Shown here piece by piece: positions 45,459 to 54,412 of a stretch of 64,000 nt of DNA; positions within the stretch are counted from its first letter, which is position 1, and each line of letters begins with the position of its first letter. Origin of the DNA: Martinezella tropici (GTDB lineage Bacteria; Pseudomonadota; Alphaproteobacteria; Rhizobiales; Rhizobiaceae). Made by a program: the position numbers and the translations under genes. The notes under the pieces are model-generated. The model saw nothing but the letters and a program-made list of their open reading frames with translations, searched no databases and was not told where the DNA came from. Where the stretch lies: assembly GCA_000799755.1 (NCBI GenBank), contig JUHI01000001.1, positions 1 to 64,000 on the forward strand, given 5' to 3'.

Positions 45459-47833
45459 GCAGAGAACCGCGCGGCAGGAATCCATCGTCGGAACGGCGTT
45501 CCGGCAAACCCGGCCGCGCCGGTAAGGCAAGCGGTGATGCCGAGCCGATGGTGGCGATCATCCATGGCGAGTTGCCGCCGCGCGAGGTCCTCCTGCGCTT
45601 CATCGCCGATCATCCGCAGCAGGCCTCCAAGCGCGAGCTGGCGAAAGCCTTCGGTCTGAAGGGCGAGAGCCGCGTCGCGCTGAAGGAACTGCTGCGCGAG
45701 CTTGAAGAAGAAGGCATGGTGCAGAAGAGCCGCAAGTCGCTCATCCGCCCCGGTGCACTGCCGCCGATCGCCGTTCTGGATATCACCACCCGCGACAAGG
45801 ATGGCATGCTGATCGGCCGCCCCGCCGAATGGGCTGACGAAAACGGCGTTGCTCCGGCTGTCATGATCAAGCAGTCCTCCTCGCCCGCCGGTCGCAACGG
45901 CAAGGGCAAGGCGCCTGTCGCCGGCATGGGCGACCGCATTCTTGCGAAGATCTTCGCGGCCACTGATCGAGGCGGTCCGGCCTATACGGCCCGCATCATC
46001 AAAGTGCTCGACAAGCGGCAGGGCGCCTCCATGGGCGTCTTCCGCGAAACGCCTGGCGGTGGTGGCCGTCTCATGCCGATCGAGCGGCGCGGCGAGGAAA
46101 TGGTCATTGACCCGGATTATACCGGCGGTGCCAAGGACGGTGACTTGGTCGAGGTCGAAGTGGCGCGTCTCGGTCGTTTCGGCCTGCAGCGCGCCAAGGT
46201 TCTGTCGGTCGTCGGCTCCGTCGCCTCGGAAAAGGCGATCTCGATGATCGCCATTCATGCGCACGGCATTCCGCATGTTTTCCCCGCTCCCGTGATCGCG
46301 GAAGCCGATGCCGCAAAGCCGGCGACGATGTCGCATCGCGAGGATTGGCGCAGCCTGCCGCTGATCACGATCGACCCGGCCGACGCCAAGGACCATGACG
46401 ACGCCGTCTATGCCGAGATGGACCCTTCGCCCGACAATCCGGATGGCGTGATCGTCACCGTCGCGATTGCCGACGTTTCCTGGTATGTGCGGCCGAACTC
46501 GTCGCTCGACCGCGAAGCGCTGAAGCGCGGCAATTCGGTCTACTTCCCCGACCGCGTCGTGCCGATGCTGCCCGAGCGCATCTCCAACGATCTCTGCTCG
46601 CTAAAGGAAGGCGTCGACCGGCCTGCCCTTGCTGTGCGGATGATCTTCTCCAAGGAAGGCCGCAAGGCCGGTCACACCTTCCATCGCATCATGATGAAGA
46701 GCGCGGCCAAGCTTTCATACCAGCAGGCGCAGGCGGCGATCGACGGCCAGCCCGACGACAAGACCGGGCCAATGCTGGAGCCGATCCTCAAGCCGCTCTG
46801 GCACGCATACGAGATCTTGAAGAAAGGTCGCGACCGGCGCCAGCCGCTCGAGCTCGACATGCCCGAGCGCAAGATCCTGCTGAAGCCTGATGGTACGGTC
46901 GACCGCGTCTTCGTGCCGCCACGGCTTGATGCGCACAAGCTCATCGAAGAGATGATGATCCAGGCGAACGTCGCCGCTGCCGAGACGCTGGAAAAGCGTA
47001 AGCAGGTGCTGATCTACCGCATCCATGACGGACCGACGCTCGCAAAGCAGGAGATCCTGCGCGAATTCCTGGCGACCCTCGGCATATCGCTCGCCAAGGG
47101 CGGCAATGTACGCGCCAACAGCTTCAACGGCATTCTCGCGAAAGCCGAGGGCACCGCACATCAGACCATGGTCAATGAGATGGTGCTGCGCTCGCAAAGC
47201 CAGGCGATCTACAGCCCCGACAATATTGGGCATTTCGGCCTCAATCTGATGAAGTACGCCCACTTCACCTCGCCGATCCGCCGCTACGCAGACCTGATCG
47301 TGCATCGCGCGCTTGTGAGCTCGCTCGGCCTCGGCGAAGGCGGGATCACGCCGGACGAGGAAGCCTCGCTTGACGATATCGCCGCCGAAATCTCGACCTT
47401 CGAGCGCCGCGCCATGGCGGCCGAACGCGAGACGGTGGACCGGCTGATCGCCCATCACCTGGCAGGCAAGGTCGGCGCGGAATTCGAGGCACGCGTCGGC
47501 GGTGTCACAAAGTCGGGACTTTTCGTTACCCTGCCGGACTATGGCGCCGATGGTTTCATCCCCATATCTACGCTCGGCACCGATTACTTCATCTACGATG
47601 AAGCGCATCAGGCGCTGACGGGTGAAAGGACGGGGCTCGGCTACCGGCTCGGCGACGATGTGACGGTGAGGCTGGCGGAAGCCGTGCCGCTTGCCGGAGC
47701 GCTGCGCTTCGAAATGCTGAGCGACGGTAAGCCTATGCCGACGGCGGTGCGTTCCTTCCACAAGACGACCCGCCGCAACAAGAACCAGGCCCGCAAGGCA
47801 CCGGGCACGAGACCGCCGCGCGGCCGCAGATAA
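45455..47833 (+). CDS. rnr: Ribonuclease R
   Basis: A 3'-5' exoribonuclease for structured RNA. The 792-residue protein starts at GTG 45455, which overlaps the topA stop (GTGA), so translation is coupled. The N-terminal winged-helix region (RFIADHPQQASKRELAKAFGL) is followed by cold-shock-like parts, the RNB domain with the catalytic Asp cluster LITIDPADAKDHDDAVYAE, and a C-terminal S1 domain (VGGVTKSGLFVTLPDYGADGFI). The basic tail ends PRGRR. Confidence 0.95.
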   Translation: MSREPRGRNPSSERRSGKPGRAGKASGDAEPMVAIIHGELPPREVLLRFIADHPQQASKRELAKAFGLKGESRVALKELLRELEEEGMVQKSRKSLIRPGALPPIAVLDITTRDKDGMLIGRPAEWADENGVAPAVMIKQSSSPAGRNGKGKAPVAGMGDRILAKIFAATDRGGPAYTARIIKVLDKRQGASMGVFRETPGGGGRLMPIERRGEEMVIDPDYTGGAKDGDLVEVEVARLGRFGLQRAKVLSVVGSVASEKAISMIAIHAHGIPHVFPAPVIAEADAAKPATMSHREDWRSLPLITIDPADAKDHDDAVYAEMDPSPDNPDGVIVTVAIADVSWYVRPNSSLDREALKRGNSVYFPDRVVPMLPERISNDLCSLKEGVDRPALAVRMIFSKEGRKAGHTFHRIMMKSAAKLSYQQAQAAIDGQPDDKTGPMLEPILKPLWHAYEILKKGRDRRQPLELDMPERKILLKPDGTVDRVFVPPRLDAHKLIEEMMIQANVAAAETLEKRKQVLIYRIHDGPTLAKQEILREFLATLGISLAKGGNVRANSFNGILAKAEGTAHQTMVNEMVLRSQSQAIYSPDNIGHFGLNLMKYAHFTSPIRRYADLIVHRALVSSLGLGEGGITPDEEASLDDIAAEISTFERRAMAAERETVDRLIAHHLAGKVGAEFEARVGGVTKSGLFVTLPDYGADGFIPISTLGTDYFIYDEAHQALTGERTGLGYRLGDDVTVRLAEAVPLAGALRFEMLSDGKPMPTAVRSFHKTTRRNKNQARKAPGTRPPRGRR

Positions 47834-47865
47834 AAAGCGGCTGCCGGCACGGAGGAAGCGCATTC

Positions 47866-48321
47866 ATGACGGGCAGCCCAACCGATTCCCCCATCCGCTT
47901 CGGTGGCTCGGACGAGAGCGAGCGACCACTCGGGCGGTCGATCAGCCGCGGCATGTTGAACCGCTGCCCGCGCTGCGGCACCGGCAAGCTGTTTCGTGCC
48001 TTCCTGAAGCCCGTGGACCATTGCGCCGTCTGCGGGGAGGACATGTCCCATCAGCGCGCCGACGACCTGCCGCCCTATCTGGTGATCCTGGTTCTCGGCC
48101 ACCTTATCGTCGGTGGCTACATGCTGACCGACATGACCTTCAAGCTGCCGCTCTGGGCACACCTCTCCATCTGGACGCCCATCACCATCATCGCGGCACT
48201 TGCCATCATCCAGCCGATCAAGGGCGGCGTCATCGGCCTACAGTGGGCGCTTCGCATGCACGGCTTCGGCGGGCATGACGACAGCCCGGAGGAATGGGAT
48301 CAAGGAAACGGCCAGTCGTGA
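47866..48321 (+). CDS. DUF983 domain-containing membrane protein
   Basis: A 151-residue protein with an N-terminal zinc-ribbon-like motif, LNRCPRCGTGKLFRAFLKPVDHCAVCGEDM (two CxxC), and two transmembrane segments (about residues 71-91 and 100-119), the DUF983 architecture. The family is common in alphaproteobacteria next to rnr or cytochrome-oxidase genes, with no known role. It lies 32 bases after rnr, so it is probably co-transcribed. Confidence 0.88.
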   Translation: MTGSPTDSPIRFGGSDESERPLGRSISRGMLNRCPRCGTGKLFRAFLKPVDHCAVCGEDMSHQRADDLPPYLVILVLGHLIVGGYMLTDMTFKLPLWAHLSIWTPITIIAALAIIQPIKGGVIGLQWALRMHGFGGHDDSPEEWDQGNGQS

Positions 48322-48627
48322 ACATGCTGTCCGGTTCACGCCGCCAATCTCTATCGATGGCAGAGATTGTTTCCGCGTATTGCTCCCTTATATCGGGAAC
48401 TGCCGACGATTTGTTGCTTATTCTTGGTTCAAGCCGGTTGCTCCACCGGCAACCGCTTGACAGCGGCAACATTTCTTGTCTGAACATGCCGCGCGTCATA
48501 GGGACTATTCCGGAGGGTGTGACCGATCACATGAAAGCCGACCCGTCACCTAAATTTGGCCGAGCCGTGCCTTCCTGTGTTCCGCGTCCGGATCGATTCG
48601 CCCGCCTCATGCCCCAGGGATTTGTTT
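48322..48627. other. Intergenic gap before the MFS gene
   Basis: About 300 bases. A frame from 48294 to 48635 crosses it but lacks recognised features and a good ribosome-binding site, so I do not count it. AGGGA just before 48628 is the ribosome-binding site of the MFS gene. Nothing else is seen. Confidence 0.5.
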
Positions 48628-49812
48628 ATGCTTGAACCGACGAACGACAAGGCCGGCCATGTCGAAGAAATTCACTGGCCTTCGCTCGTCGCAGCCATTG
48701 CTTCCGTATCCGCCGTCGGTATTGCCATCGGGCTTGGTCTGCCGCTTCTGAGCATCATCCTCGAAAAACGCGGCATTCCTTCAAGCCTCATCGGGCTCAA
48801 TACCGCGATGATGGGCATCGCCTCGATGCTGGCGGCGGTCGTCACCACCAAGCTTGCGCATCGCTTTGGCGTGATACAGACGATGATCTGGGCGGTCTTC
48901 CTTTCGGCAGTGAGCTCCCTTGGCTTCTATTATGCCGAAAACCTGCTTCTGTGGTTCCCGTTGCGCATCTTGTTTCACGGGTCGACGACCACCCTGTTCA
49001 TCCTGTCGGAATTCTGGATCAATGCCGCCTCGCCGCCTTCCAAACGCGGTTTCGTGCTCGGCCTCTATTCCACGGTCTTCTCGCTCGGCTTTGCGGCAGG
49101 CCCCCTGCTCTTTTCCGTCGTCGGCAGCGAGGGCCTGATGCCCTTCCTCATCGGCGCCTGCATCATCCTGGCGGCAGCCATTCCCATCTTCATCGCTCGC
49201 AATGAAAGCCCGATCGTCGACGAGAAGCCGGAGCTGCATTTCGTGCGCTACATCTTCCTGGTGCCGACCGCGACGGCTGCGGTTTTCGTCTTCGGCGCGG
49301 TGACCGTCGGTGGTGGATCGCTCTTCACCAGCTATGCGACGCGCCTCGGCTTCAACGAATCACAGGCAGCGCTGCTGCTGACCGTCATGGGCGTCGGCAA
49401 TTTCGTCTTCCAGATCCCGCTCGGGCTGCTCGCCGACCGGATGCGCGACAAACGGCCCCTGCTCTCAATCATGGCCACCATCGGCCTTGTCGGCGCGCTG
49501 CTGTTGCCGTTGCTGGCCTCGAACTGGATCATTCTCGCCACCATCCTGCTCTTCTGGGGAGGCTGCGTATCAGGCATGTACACAGTCGGTCTCAGCCATC
49601 TCGGCACGCGGCTCACCGGCGTTGATCTGGTGGCGGCCAATGCGGCCTTCGTTTTCTGTTATGCCATCGGCATGGTCCTCGGGCCGCCGACGATCGGCAC
49701 GGCCATGGATTTGGTCAATCCCAGCGGCTTTGCCTGGGCTGTAGCGTTTTTCTTCGGCCTTTATGTCTTGCTTTCGGGGATACGGCTGCTTTTCATGGGC
49801 AACAGAGGTTGA
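48628..49812 (+). CDS. Major facilitator superfamily transporter
   Basis: A 394-residue inner-membrane protein with about 12 hydrophobic segments. It starts MLEPTNDKAGHVEEIHWPSL at ATG 48628. The MFS A-type loop appears as TKLAHRFGVIQ and again as ADRMRDKRPL after the central loop. The cytoplasmic middle loop is around residue 195 (RNESPIVDEKPELH). The pattern resembles YcaD-type sugar/drug MFS transporters, but the substrate is unknown. It is followed by the rpmG leader. Confidence 0.88.
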   Translation: MLEPTNDKAGHVEEIHWPSLVAAIASVSAVGIAIGLGLPLLSIILEKRGIPSSLIGLNTAMMGIASMLAAVVTTKLAHRFGVIQTMIWAVFLSAVSSLGFYYAENLLLWFPLRILFHGSTTTLFILSEFWINAASPPSKRGFVLGLYSTVFSLGFAAGPLLFSVVGSEGLMPFLIGACIILAAAIPIFIARNESPIVDEKPELHFVRYIFLVPTATAAVFVFGAVTVGGGSLFTSYATRLGFNESQAALLLTVMGVGNFVFQIPLGLLADRMRDKRPLLSIMATIGLVGALLLPLLASNWIILATILLFWGGCVSGMYTVGLSHLGTRLTGVDLVAANAAFVFCYAIGMVLGPPTIGTAMDLVNPSGFAWAVAFFFGLYVLLSGIRLLFMGNRG

Positions 49813-49836
49813 CTTTTCGGGCGCGATTTGTATTTT
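49809..49836 (+). promoter_or_regulatory. Candidate rpmG promoter
   Basis: TTGACT at 49809-49814, a 16-base spacer and TATTTT at 49831-49836. It sits at the end of the MFS gene and reads into rpmG. A -35 box TTGACT is close to consensus; the -10 is weak. Confidence 0.5.
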
Positions 49837-49848
49837 CGCGCCAGAATT

Positions 49849-49881
49849 CGCCGTGGACCTCCGCACTGGCCGTCCACGGCG
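49849..49881 (+). terminator. Leader hairpin upstream of rpmG
   Basis: A perfect ten-base stem cgccgtggac / gtccacggcg with a 13-base loop, followed by ttcatttttatt and then the AAAGGC ribosome-binding site of rpmG. It can be the terminator of the MFS transcript or, because it lies after the candidate promoter, an attenuator of rpmG. Confidence 0.6.
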
Positions 49882-49908
49882 TTCATTTTTATTAAAGGCA
49901 GAACGACC

Positions 49909-50076
49909 ATGGCTAAGGCTACCACCATCAAGATCAAGCTGCTGTCGACGGCCGACACCGGTTTCTTCTATGTCACGACGAAGAACAGCCGTACGATGAC
50001 GGACAAGATGACGAAGACGAAGTACGACCCGGTTGCTAAGAAGCACGTCGAGTTCAAGGAAACGAAGATCAAGTAA
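49909..50076 (+). CDS. rpmG: 50S ribosomal protein L33
   Basis: A 55-residue ribosomal protein starting [20 protein letters not shown]. It ends [12 protein letters not shown]. It has no cysteines, so it is the zinc-free (C-minus) form of L33. AAAGG lies close upstream of the ATG. It is monocistronic with its own terminator. Confidence 0.96.
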   Translation: MAKATTIKIKLLSTADTGFFYVTTKNSRTMTDKMTKTKYDPVAKKHVEFKETKIK

Positions 50077-50098
50077 GTTTCCTAAACTTCAGGTTACA

Positions 50099-50133
50099 AA
50101 AAGGCGCAACCCACGGGTTCGCGCCTTTTTTTG
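50099..50133 (+). terminator. rpmG terminator
   Basis: Stem aaggcgc-aaccc / gggtt-c-gcgcctt with a two-base loop and one bulge, followed by a T run of at least seven. A classic intrinsic terminator 23 bases after the rpmG stop. Confidence 0.92.
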
Positions 50134-50204
50134 TTTTTGCAGGCGTTTTCTTGTTTGGCGTCCGATTTTGCAACGCGGCTTCAGACGATGCCCTCACCTC
50201 GCGG

Positions 50205-50388
50205 AAAAGAAAAAACGCCGCCTTCGACGAACGAAGAGCGGCGTTTTAAATTGGGGGCCGGCTAGCCTGCAAAACGGCACGAGGAACCGTTATCTTTCTG
50301 CCTGCCAGCCGACCGACCCCACGACCCAGGAGATGCGGCGGACCTGAGCATCATGGGGTATCCTGGAACCCTGACGGGTTGTCTGTGT
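50205..50388 (-). ncRNA. Probable small RNA (candidate alpha-r9/Smr9C family)
   Basis: A non-coding transcript is inferred on the minus strand between rpmG and pleD. TTGATT, a 17-base spacer and GAATTT precede a start near 50388, and the region ends in a strong terminator (aaaacgccgc / gcggcgtttt, 50212-50247) with a T run on the minus strand. The RNA is unusually GC-rich against the AT-rich surroundings and has no frame. The rpmG/pleD position is where I recall the rhizobial alpha-r9 (Smr9C) RNA being. Family assignment is from memory and context, not alignment. Confidence 0.55.
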
Positions 50389-50882
50389 ACGGGACTAAAT
50401 TCGCGCGAAATCGGAAGGAAATCAACAAATTCTTAATGATAAAAAATACTTGTCTGCTCGAATGGTTAAAATTCATGACTTTGGCTGAAGGGAATGACCG
50501 ATAGTCTTAACGAAACAAAGTCAAGAAATCATCAAGATTAAAGTGATAACTCCAGCTTTGGTAGAAAAATTATAATACATATATTAAAGAACATTTGAAT
50601 ATACAAATTACTTTCAGTTAATCTCCCATCCTCCAACCTGCGCCTCGTCAACAAACCGCAAACAAAACAAAACTATATAATAAAACAACAGGAATATTTC
50701 GAAGTCCGCCCAAAGTCTGAGGTATTTTTAGAAATCAAAAGTATAATTACGCACTGTTTCTTTAGACGAAATCAGAAAGGCGATGCCGGCAAGATAAAGA
50801 ACAAAAAAATTTTATTCGTTGTTCAAAACCTGAAAAATACCCTGAATATTGACGGGTAGTGAATTTTTCCAGCCATTCACCC
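50389..50882. other. AT-rich intergenic region
   Basis: About 490 bases with strikingly low GC (many runs of A and T) in a GC-rich genome, between the candidate RNA and pleD. No frame longer than a short shadow is seen. Close to the pleD end a tacccgtcaatattcagggta hairpin with TTTTC (about 50833-50850) may be a weak pleD terminator. The rest is unexplained. Confidence 0.55.
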
Positions 50883-52256
50883 TTATGCCGCTGAAGCCAC
50901 AACCCTGTTGCGGCCCGCCCTTTTGGCTTCGTAAAGCGCAAGATCGGCCTGTTTCATCAACTGCTCCGGCGTGTCGATTGTCTCCAAACGGCACGAAATC
51001 CCGAAGGATGCGGTGATGTTAAGCGAGGTACCGCCATCACGCAATTTCACCGGCATATTTTCTACCGCAGCGCGCAGGCGTTCCGCGACGGCAGCAGCGA
51101 TATCGGCGGGCGTATCAGGCATGACCACAACGAACTCCTCGCCTCCATAACGGCAGGCGAGGTCGGCTCCGCGCACCGTCGAGCGGATTCTCGCGGCAAA
51201 CTCCTTCAGCACTTCGTCGCCGGCATCATGGCCATAAGTGTCGTTGACAGTCTTGAAGCGATCTATGTCGGTGATCAATACCGAAAGCGGCCGGCCCCGC
51301 GCCAGAGAGCGGTCGAACAGCACCTTGAGGTGATTGTCGAGGTAGCGCCTGTTATGCAAGCCCGTCAGCGCATCGGTGACGGCAAGCTCGATCGTCTGCT
51401 GCACGCTGGCGCGCAGACGGTCGTTATAGCGTTTGCGGCGTATTTGCGTGAGGCAACGTGCCACGAGTTCGTTCGGATCGATCGGTCTAATGATATAGTC
51501 GTTGACGCCGAGATCCAGCGCCCGGACGATCATGTCGTCGGCACCCTGCTCCGTTATCAGCAGCACCGGCAGGAAGCGCGTACGCTCCAGCGAGCGAAGC
51601 TGCGAGCAAAGCCGCAACGGATCGTAATCATCGAAGTTCGAATTGACGATGACGAGTTCGAACGGTCGCTCGGCCGCCTCGAACAGGGCCGCCTGCGGAT
51701 CGGACATCGCGATGACCTGAGCAATCGGCTTCAGTGTGCGGATGATGCGTTCCTGCGAATTGGCACGCCCATCGACCAAGAGCACCTGGCCGGTTTCATC
51801 GGCACGCCCCTCACCCGCCCGCATCAGATCGTCGATACCGAAAGTGCGCGCAGTCTCGTTGCGCATATGCAGTTCGTCGCTCAGGGTCTTCAGGCGGAGC
51901 AGGCTCTTGACGCGCGAGATGAGCTGCAGATCATTGACCGGCTTGGTCAGGAAATCGTCGGCGCCAGCCTTCAGGCCGCGCACGCGGTCGGCCGGCTGGT
52001 CGAGCGCCGTCACCATGACCACAGGGATATGCGTGGTGCGAGGATCGGATTTCAGGCGCTCGCACACCTCAAAACCGTCCATGCCGGGCATCATAATATC
52101 GAGAAGGATGAGATCGACCTGCGTATTCGCACAGATGGCGAGCGCCTTCAGTCCGTCCTCGGCCGTCAGCACTTCGAAATACTCGGCCAGCAGCCGCGCT
52201 TCGAGAAGCTTCACGTTGGCCGGAATATCGTCGACTACCAGAATGCGTGCGGTCAT
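50883..52256 (-). CDS. pleD: Diguanylate cyclase response regulator PleD
   Basis: Makes cyclic di-GMP; in Caulobacter it is activated by phosphorylation and controls stalk and motility development. The 457-residue protein starts MTARILVVDDIPANVKLLEA at ATG 52256. REC1 has the phosphorylated Asp in LLDIMMPGMDG. REC2 (about residues 155-270) is degenerate. The GGDEF domain (about 290-457) has RYGGEEFVVVMP and an RGAD inhibitory site five residues before it, so product inhibition is expected. It lies 16 bases after divK. Confidence 0.95.
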   Translation of the reverse strand: MTARILVVDDIPANVKLLEARLLAEYFEVLTAEDGLKALAICANTQVDLILLDIMMPGMDGFEVCERLKSDPRTTHIPVVMVTALDQPADRVRGLKAGADDFLTKPVNDLQLISRVKSLLRLKTLSDELHMRNETARTFGIDDLMRAGEGRADETGQVLLVDGRANSQERIIRTLKPIAQVIAMSDPQAALFEAAERPFELVIVNSNFDDYDPLRLCSQLRSLERTRFLPVLLITEQGADDMIVRALDLGVNDYIIRPIDPNELVARCLTQIRRKRYNDRLRASVQQTIELAVTDALTGLHNRRYLDNHLKVLFDRSLARGRPLSVLITDIDRFKTVNDTYGHDAGDEVLKEFAARIRSTVRGADLACRYGGEEFVVVMPDTPADIAAAVAERLRAAVENMPVKLRDGGTSLNITASFGISCRLETIDTPEQLMKQADLALYEAKRAGRNRVVASAA

Positions 52257-52272
52257 AAGCTCTTCCCCATCA

Positions 52273-52644
52273 TCAGGCGTCGCCCAGATAGGTCTTGATG
52301 GTCTCAATGAATTTCGGCACCGAGATCGGCTTGGAGACGTAGGCTTCGCAACCGCCCTGGCGAATGCGCTCCTCGTCACCCTTCATGGCGAATGCCGTGA
52401 CCGCGATCACCGGGATGACATGCAGATCGTCGTCTTCCTTCAGCCATTTGGTGACCTCCAGGCCGGAAACCTCCGGAAGCTGGATATCCATGAGGATCAG
52501 ATCCGGGCGATGCTTGCGCGCGAGATCGAGCGCCTCCATGCCGTTGCGGGTCTGGATCGTCGTATAGCCGGAAGCCTCGATCAGATCGCGAAAGAGCTTC
52601 ATATTCAGCTCGTTGTCTTCTACAATCATTACCTGCTTAGGCAT
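52273..52644 (-). CDS. divK: Single-domain response regulator DivK
   Basis: A 123-residue receiver-domain protein that, in Caulobacter, is phosphorylated by DivJ and PleC and controls the CtrA pathway. It starts [20 protein letters not shown], with the acidic pocket IVEDN, phosphoacceptor [13 protein letters not shown], and the conserved Lys in [12 protein letters not shown] 52644 is preferred to a long weak upstream extension. The divK-pleD operon is conserved in alphaproteobacteria. Confidence 0.96.
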   Translation of the reverse strand: MPKQVMIVEDNELNMKLFRDLIEASGYTTIQTRNGMEALDLARKHRPDLILMDIQLPEVSGLEVTKWLKEDDDLHVIPVIAVTAFAMKGDEERIRQGGCEAYVSKPISVPKFIETIKTYLGDA

Positions 52645-52775
52645 GGAAAGCTGTCCCTGCATCCGGTATTGCATCCATTCTCTCGAAATATAGGGTCGCG
52701 AGGAACCGATTCCAGAAATACTTGAATCGCAAACTACCGGCATTTGGTTGAAAAATAGGTAACTCACCCTTCAAA

Positions 52776-53084
52776 ATGCAAAGTAACTTCAAGAACCCGA
52801 AGAAGAGTGCGGCCGACCCGCAAGAGACAGCCATTGCCGTACTCGGCTGGCTGGCCAACGAACCGGATATGTTCGGCCGCTTCTTGGCGCTGACTGGCGT
52901 CGAACCCGCGCAGGTGCGCAACGCCATCAACGATCCCGCCTTTCTCGCAGGCATGCTCGATTTCCTGATGGCCCACGAACCGACATTGCTGGCCTTTTGC
53001 GCGGCCAGCAACATTCCGCCGGAGACTGTCGCCGCCGCATCGGCGCATTTCTCGCCGCCCGGCCTCGCCTCTGGAGAATATTGA
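52776..53084 (+). CDS. DUF3572 domain-containing protein
   Basis: A 102-residue protein of unknown function with TAIAVLGWLANEPDMFGRFLALTGV and ALAxxx-free helices, then FLAGMLDFLMAHEPTLLAFC. It matches the rhizobial DUF3572 family, mostly helical. It is divergent from divK and is followed two bases later by the HAD gene, so they are co-transcribed. Confidence 0.87.
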   Translation: MQSNFKNPKKSAADPQETAIAVLGWLANEPDMFGRFLALTGVEPAQVRNAINDPAFLAGMLDFLMAHEPTLLAFCAASNIPPETVAAASAHFSPPGLASGEY

Positions 53085-53086
53085 CC

Positions 53087-53734
53087 ATGGATGCCCCGCT
53101 CGAATTCGACGTCTCGCATATCCGGCTGCAGGAGCGGCCGCTGATCGTCTGCGATGTCGACGACGTCGTCTTGCATTTCTTTGCGCCTTTCCTGACTTTC
53201 ATCGACGCAGAAGGCCATGAATTCCTGCCGCGCTCCTTCCGGCTGACGGGTAACATCGTCTCCAAGGCCAACGGATCGGCGCTGGAAGAAAAGGATGTCC
53301 ACCGGCTGATCGAGGCCTTCTTCGAGGCGCAGGAGCAGTGGCAGACGCCTCTCGATCGCGTCGTCGATACACTCGGCGAATTCTCGAAAGATGCCGATAT
53401 CGTCTTCCTGACGGCCATGCCGCCGCAATTCTGGGAACAGAGACGGCGGCTTCTCGATAGGCTCGAGCTTGCCTACCCGCTGCTGGCGTCGCTGCAGCCG
53501 AAGGGGCCGATCGTTCGTTCGCTCCACAGGCAGCGCGCGATGCCGGTCGCCTTCGTCGACGACATGGCCCATAATCTGCATTCGGTCAGCGAGCATGTTC
53601 CGGAATGCCTCCTCATCAATCTGAAGCCTGATTCCATCGTTCACCGCATGGCGCCGGCAGCGACCGCGGGTATCCCCGAGGCCAATGAATGGAGCCAGGC
53701 AGCGCCGTTGATCCAGGCCCATATCGGGCGCTGA
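53087..53734 (+). CDS. HAD-superfamily protein
   Basis: A 215-residue protein starting MDAPLEFDVSHIRLQERPLIVC. The HAD catalytic motif is IVCDVDDVVLHFFAPF (Asp nucleophile and Asp+2), followed by IVFLTAMPPQFWEQR (motif II) and VAFVDDMAHNLHSV (motif IV). The large cap is missing. The substrate is unknown. The start is two bases after the DUF3572 stop. Confidence 0.82.
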   Translation: MDAPLEFDVSHIRLQERPLIVCDVDDVVLHFFAPFLTFIDAEGHEFLPRSFRLTGNIVSKANGSALEEKDVHRLIEAFFEAQEQWQTPLDRVVDTLGEFSKDADIVFLTAMPPQFWEQRRRLLDRLELAYPLLASLQPKGPIVRSLHRQRAMPVAFVDDMAHNLHSVSEHVPECLLINLKPDSIVHRMAPAATAGIPEANEWSQAAPLIQAHIGR

Positions 53735-53751
53735 CGTCGCCCAGCCCGCCT

Positions 53752-54330
53752 TCAAAGGACGAGGCGCATCAAAGGCCTGCCATCCTTGCGCCTCGCCACT
53801 TCCGAAAATCCGGCCGCCTCGAATATGCGCTGCGAGCCAACATAGAGGCCAACGGATTTCGATTGCTTCGTCCGCTCGATCGGACAGCCCTCCAAAAGCC
53901 GGGCACCCGAGGCGCGGGCGAAATTCACGGCCTCCGACAGCATGCGGTGGCTGTACCCCTTGCCGCGATCCCTGGAATTCATGAAGAAACAGCTGACCGC
54001 CCAAACAGAACTGTCTTCCGCATCGGCCGGATCGAGCGGGCGCGATACGGTTTTCGGCGAATTCCACTGCGGCAGTTCGGTGCGCGGGCCAACTTGCACC
54101 CAGGCGACCGGCTGGCCATCCATGTAACCCAGAAGGCCGGGCGGCGGCCCGGCAGCAATGCGTTCTTTGATGAATTTCTTCTTAGCCGCCGCACCCATCG
54201 TCTTGCGCGTTGAGGTCGGGACACGGAAGTAGGTGCACCAGCAACCATAACAGGCGCCGCTCGGCCCGAACAGCGTTTCGAAATCGCCCCATCGATCCGG
54301 CGTCAATGGCTGCACACTTAAATTCTGCAC
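53752..54330 (-). CDS. GNAT-family N-acetyltransferase divergent from dinB
   Basis: A 192-residue GNAT. I use GTG 54330, which has GGAGG five bases upstream; the TTG at 54396 would run into the LexA box. The protein has [15 protein letters not shown], a Cys-rich patch of this GNAT subgroup, [23 protein letters not shown] (motif A region) and [18 protein letters not shown]. It is divergent from dinB across an 82-base gap; the LexA box there could affect both. Confidence 0.8.
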   Translation of the reverse strand: MQNLSVQPLTPDRWGDFETLFGPSGACYGCWCTYFRVPTSTRKTMGAAAKKKFIKERIAAGPPPGLLGYMDGQPVAWVQVGPRTELPQWNSPKTVSRPLDPADAEDSSVWAVSCFFMNSRDRGKGYSHRMLSEAVNFARASGARLLEGCPIERTKQSKSVGLYVGSQRIFEAAGFSEVARRKDGRPLMRLVL

Positions 54331-54390
54331 TCCCGCCTCCCCGACAGTTTCTGGCTTGAGACTCGCGAGCTTAGAACATAAAGTGACGAT

Positions 54391-54405
54391 GTTCAATTTT
54401 TGTTC
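54391..54405. promoter_or_regulatory. LexA (SOS) box of dinB
   Basis: GTTC, seven bases (aattttt), GTTC: the perfect alphaproteobacterial LexA box, eight bases before the dinB start codon. It is at the usual place for SOS control of dinB and lies in the divergent gap to the GNAT gene. Confidence 0.9.
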
Positions 54406-54412
54406 TCATTCG

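Noticed and set aside
48294..48635. A 113-codon frame between DUF983 and the MFS gene
   Set aside because: No family, no good ribosome-binding site, and it overlaps both neighbours; treated as a random frame in a short gap.
53689..54213. A 174-codon plus-strand frame across the GNAT near dinB
   Set aside because: It is antisense to the GNAT frame, which has the stronger ribosome-binding site and family motifs.
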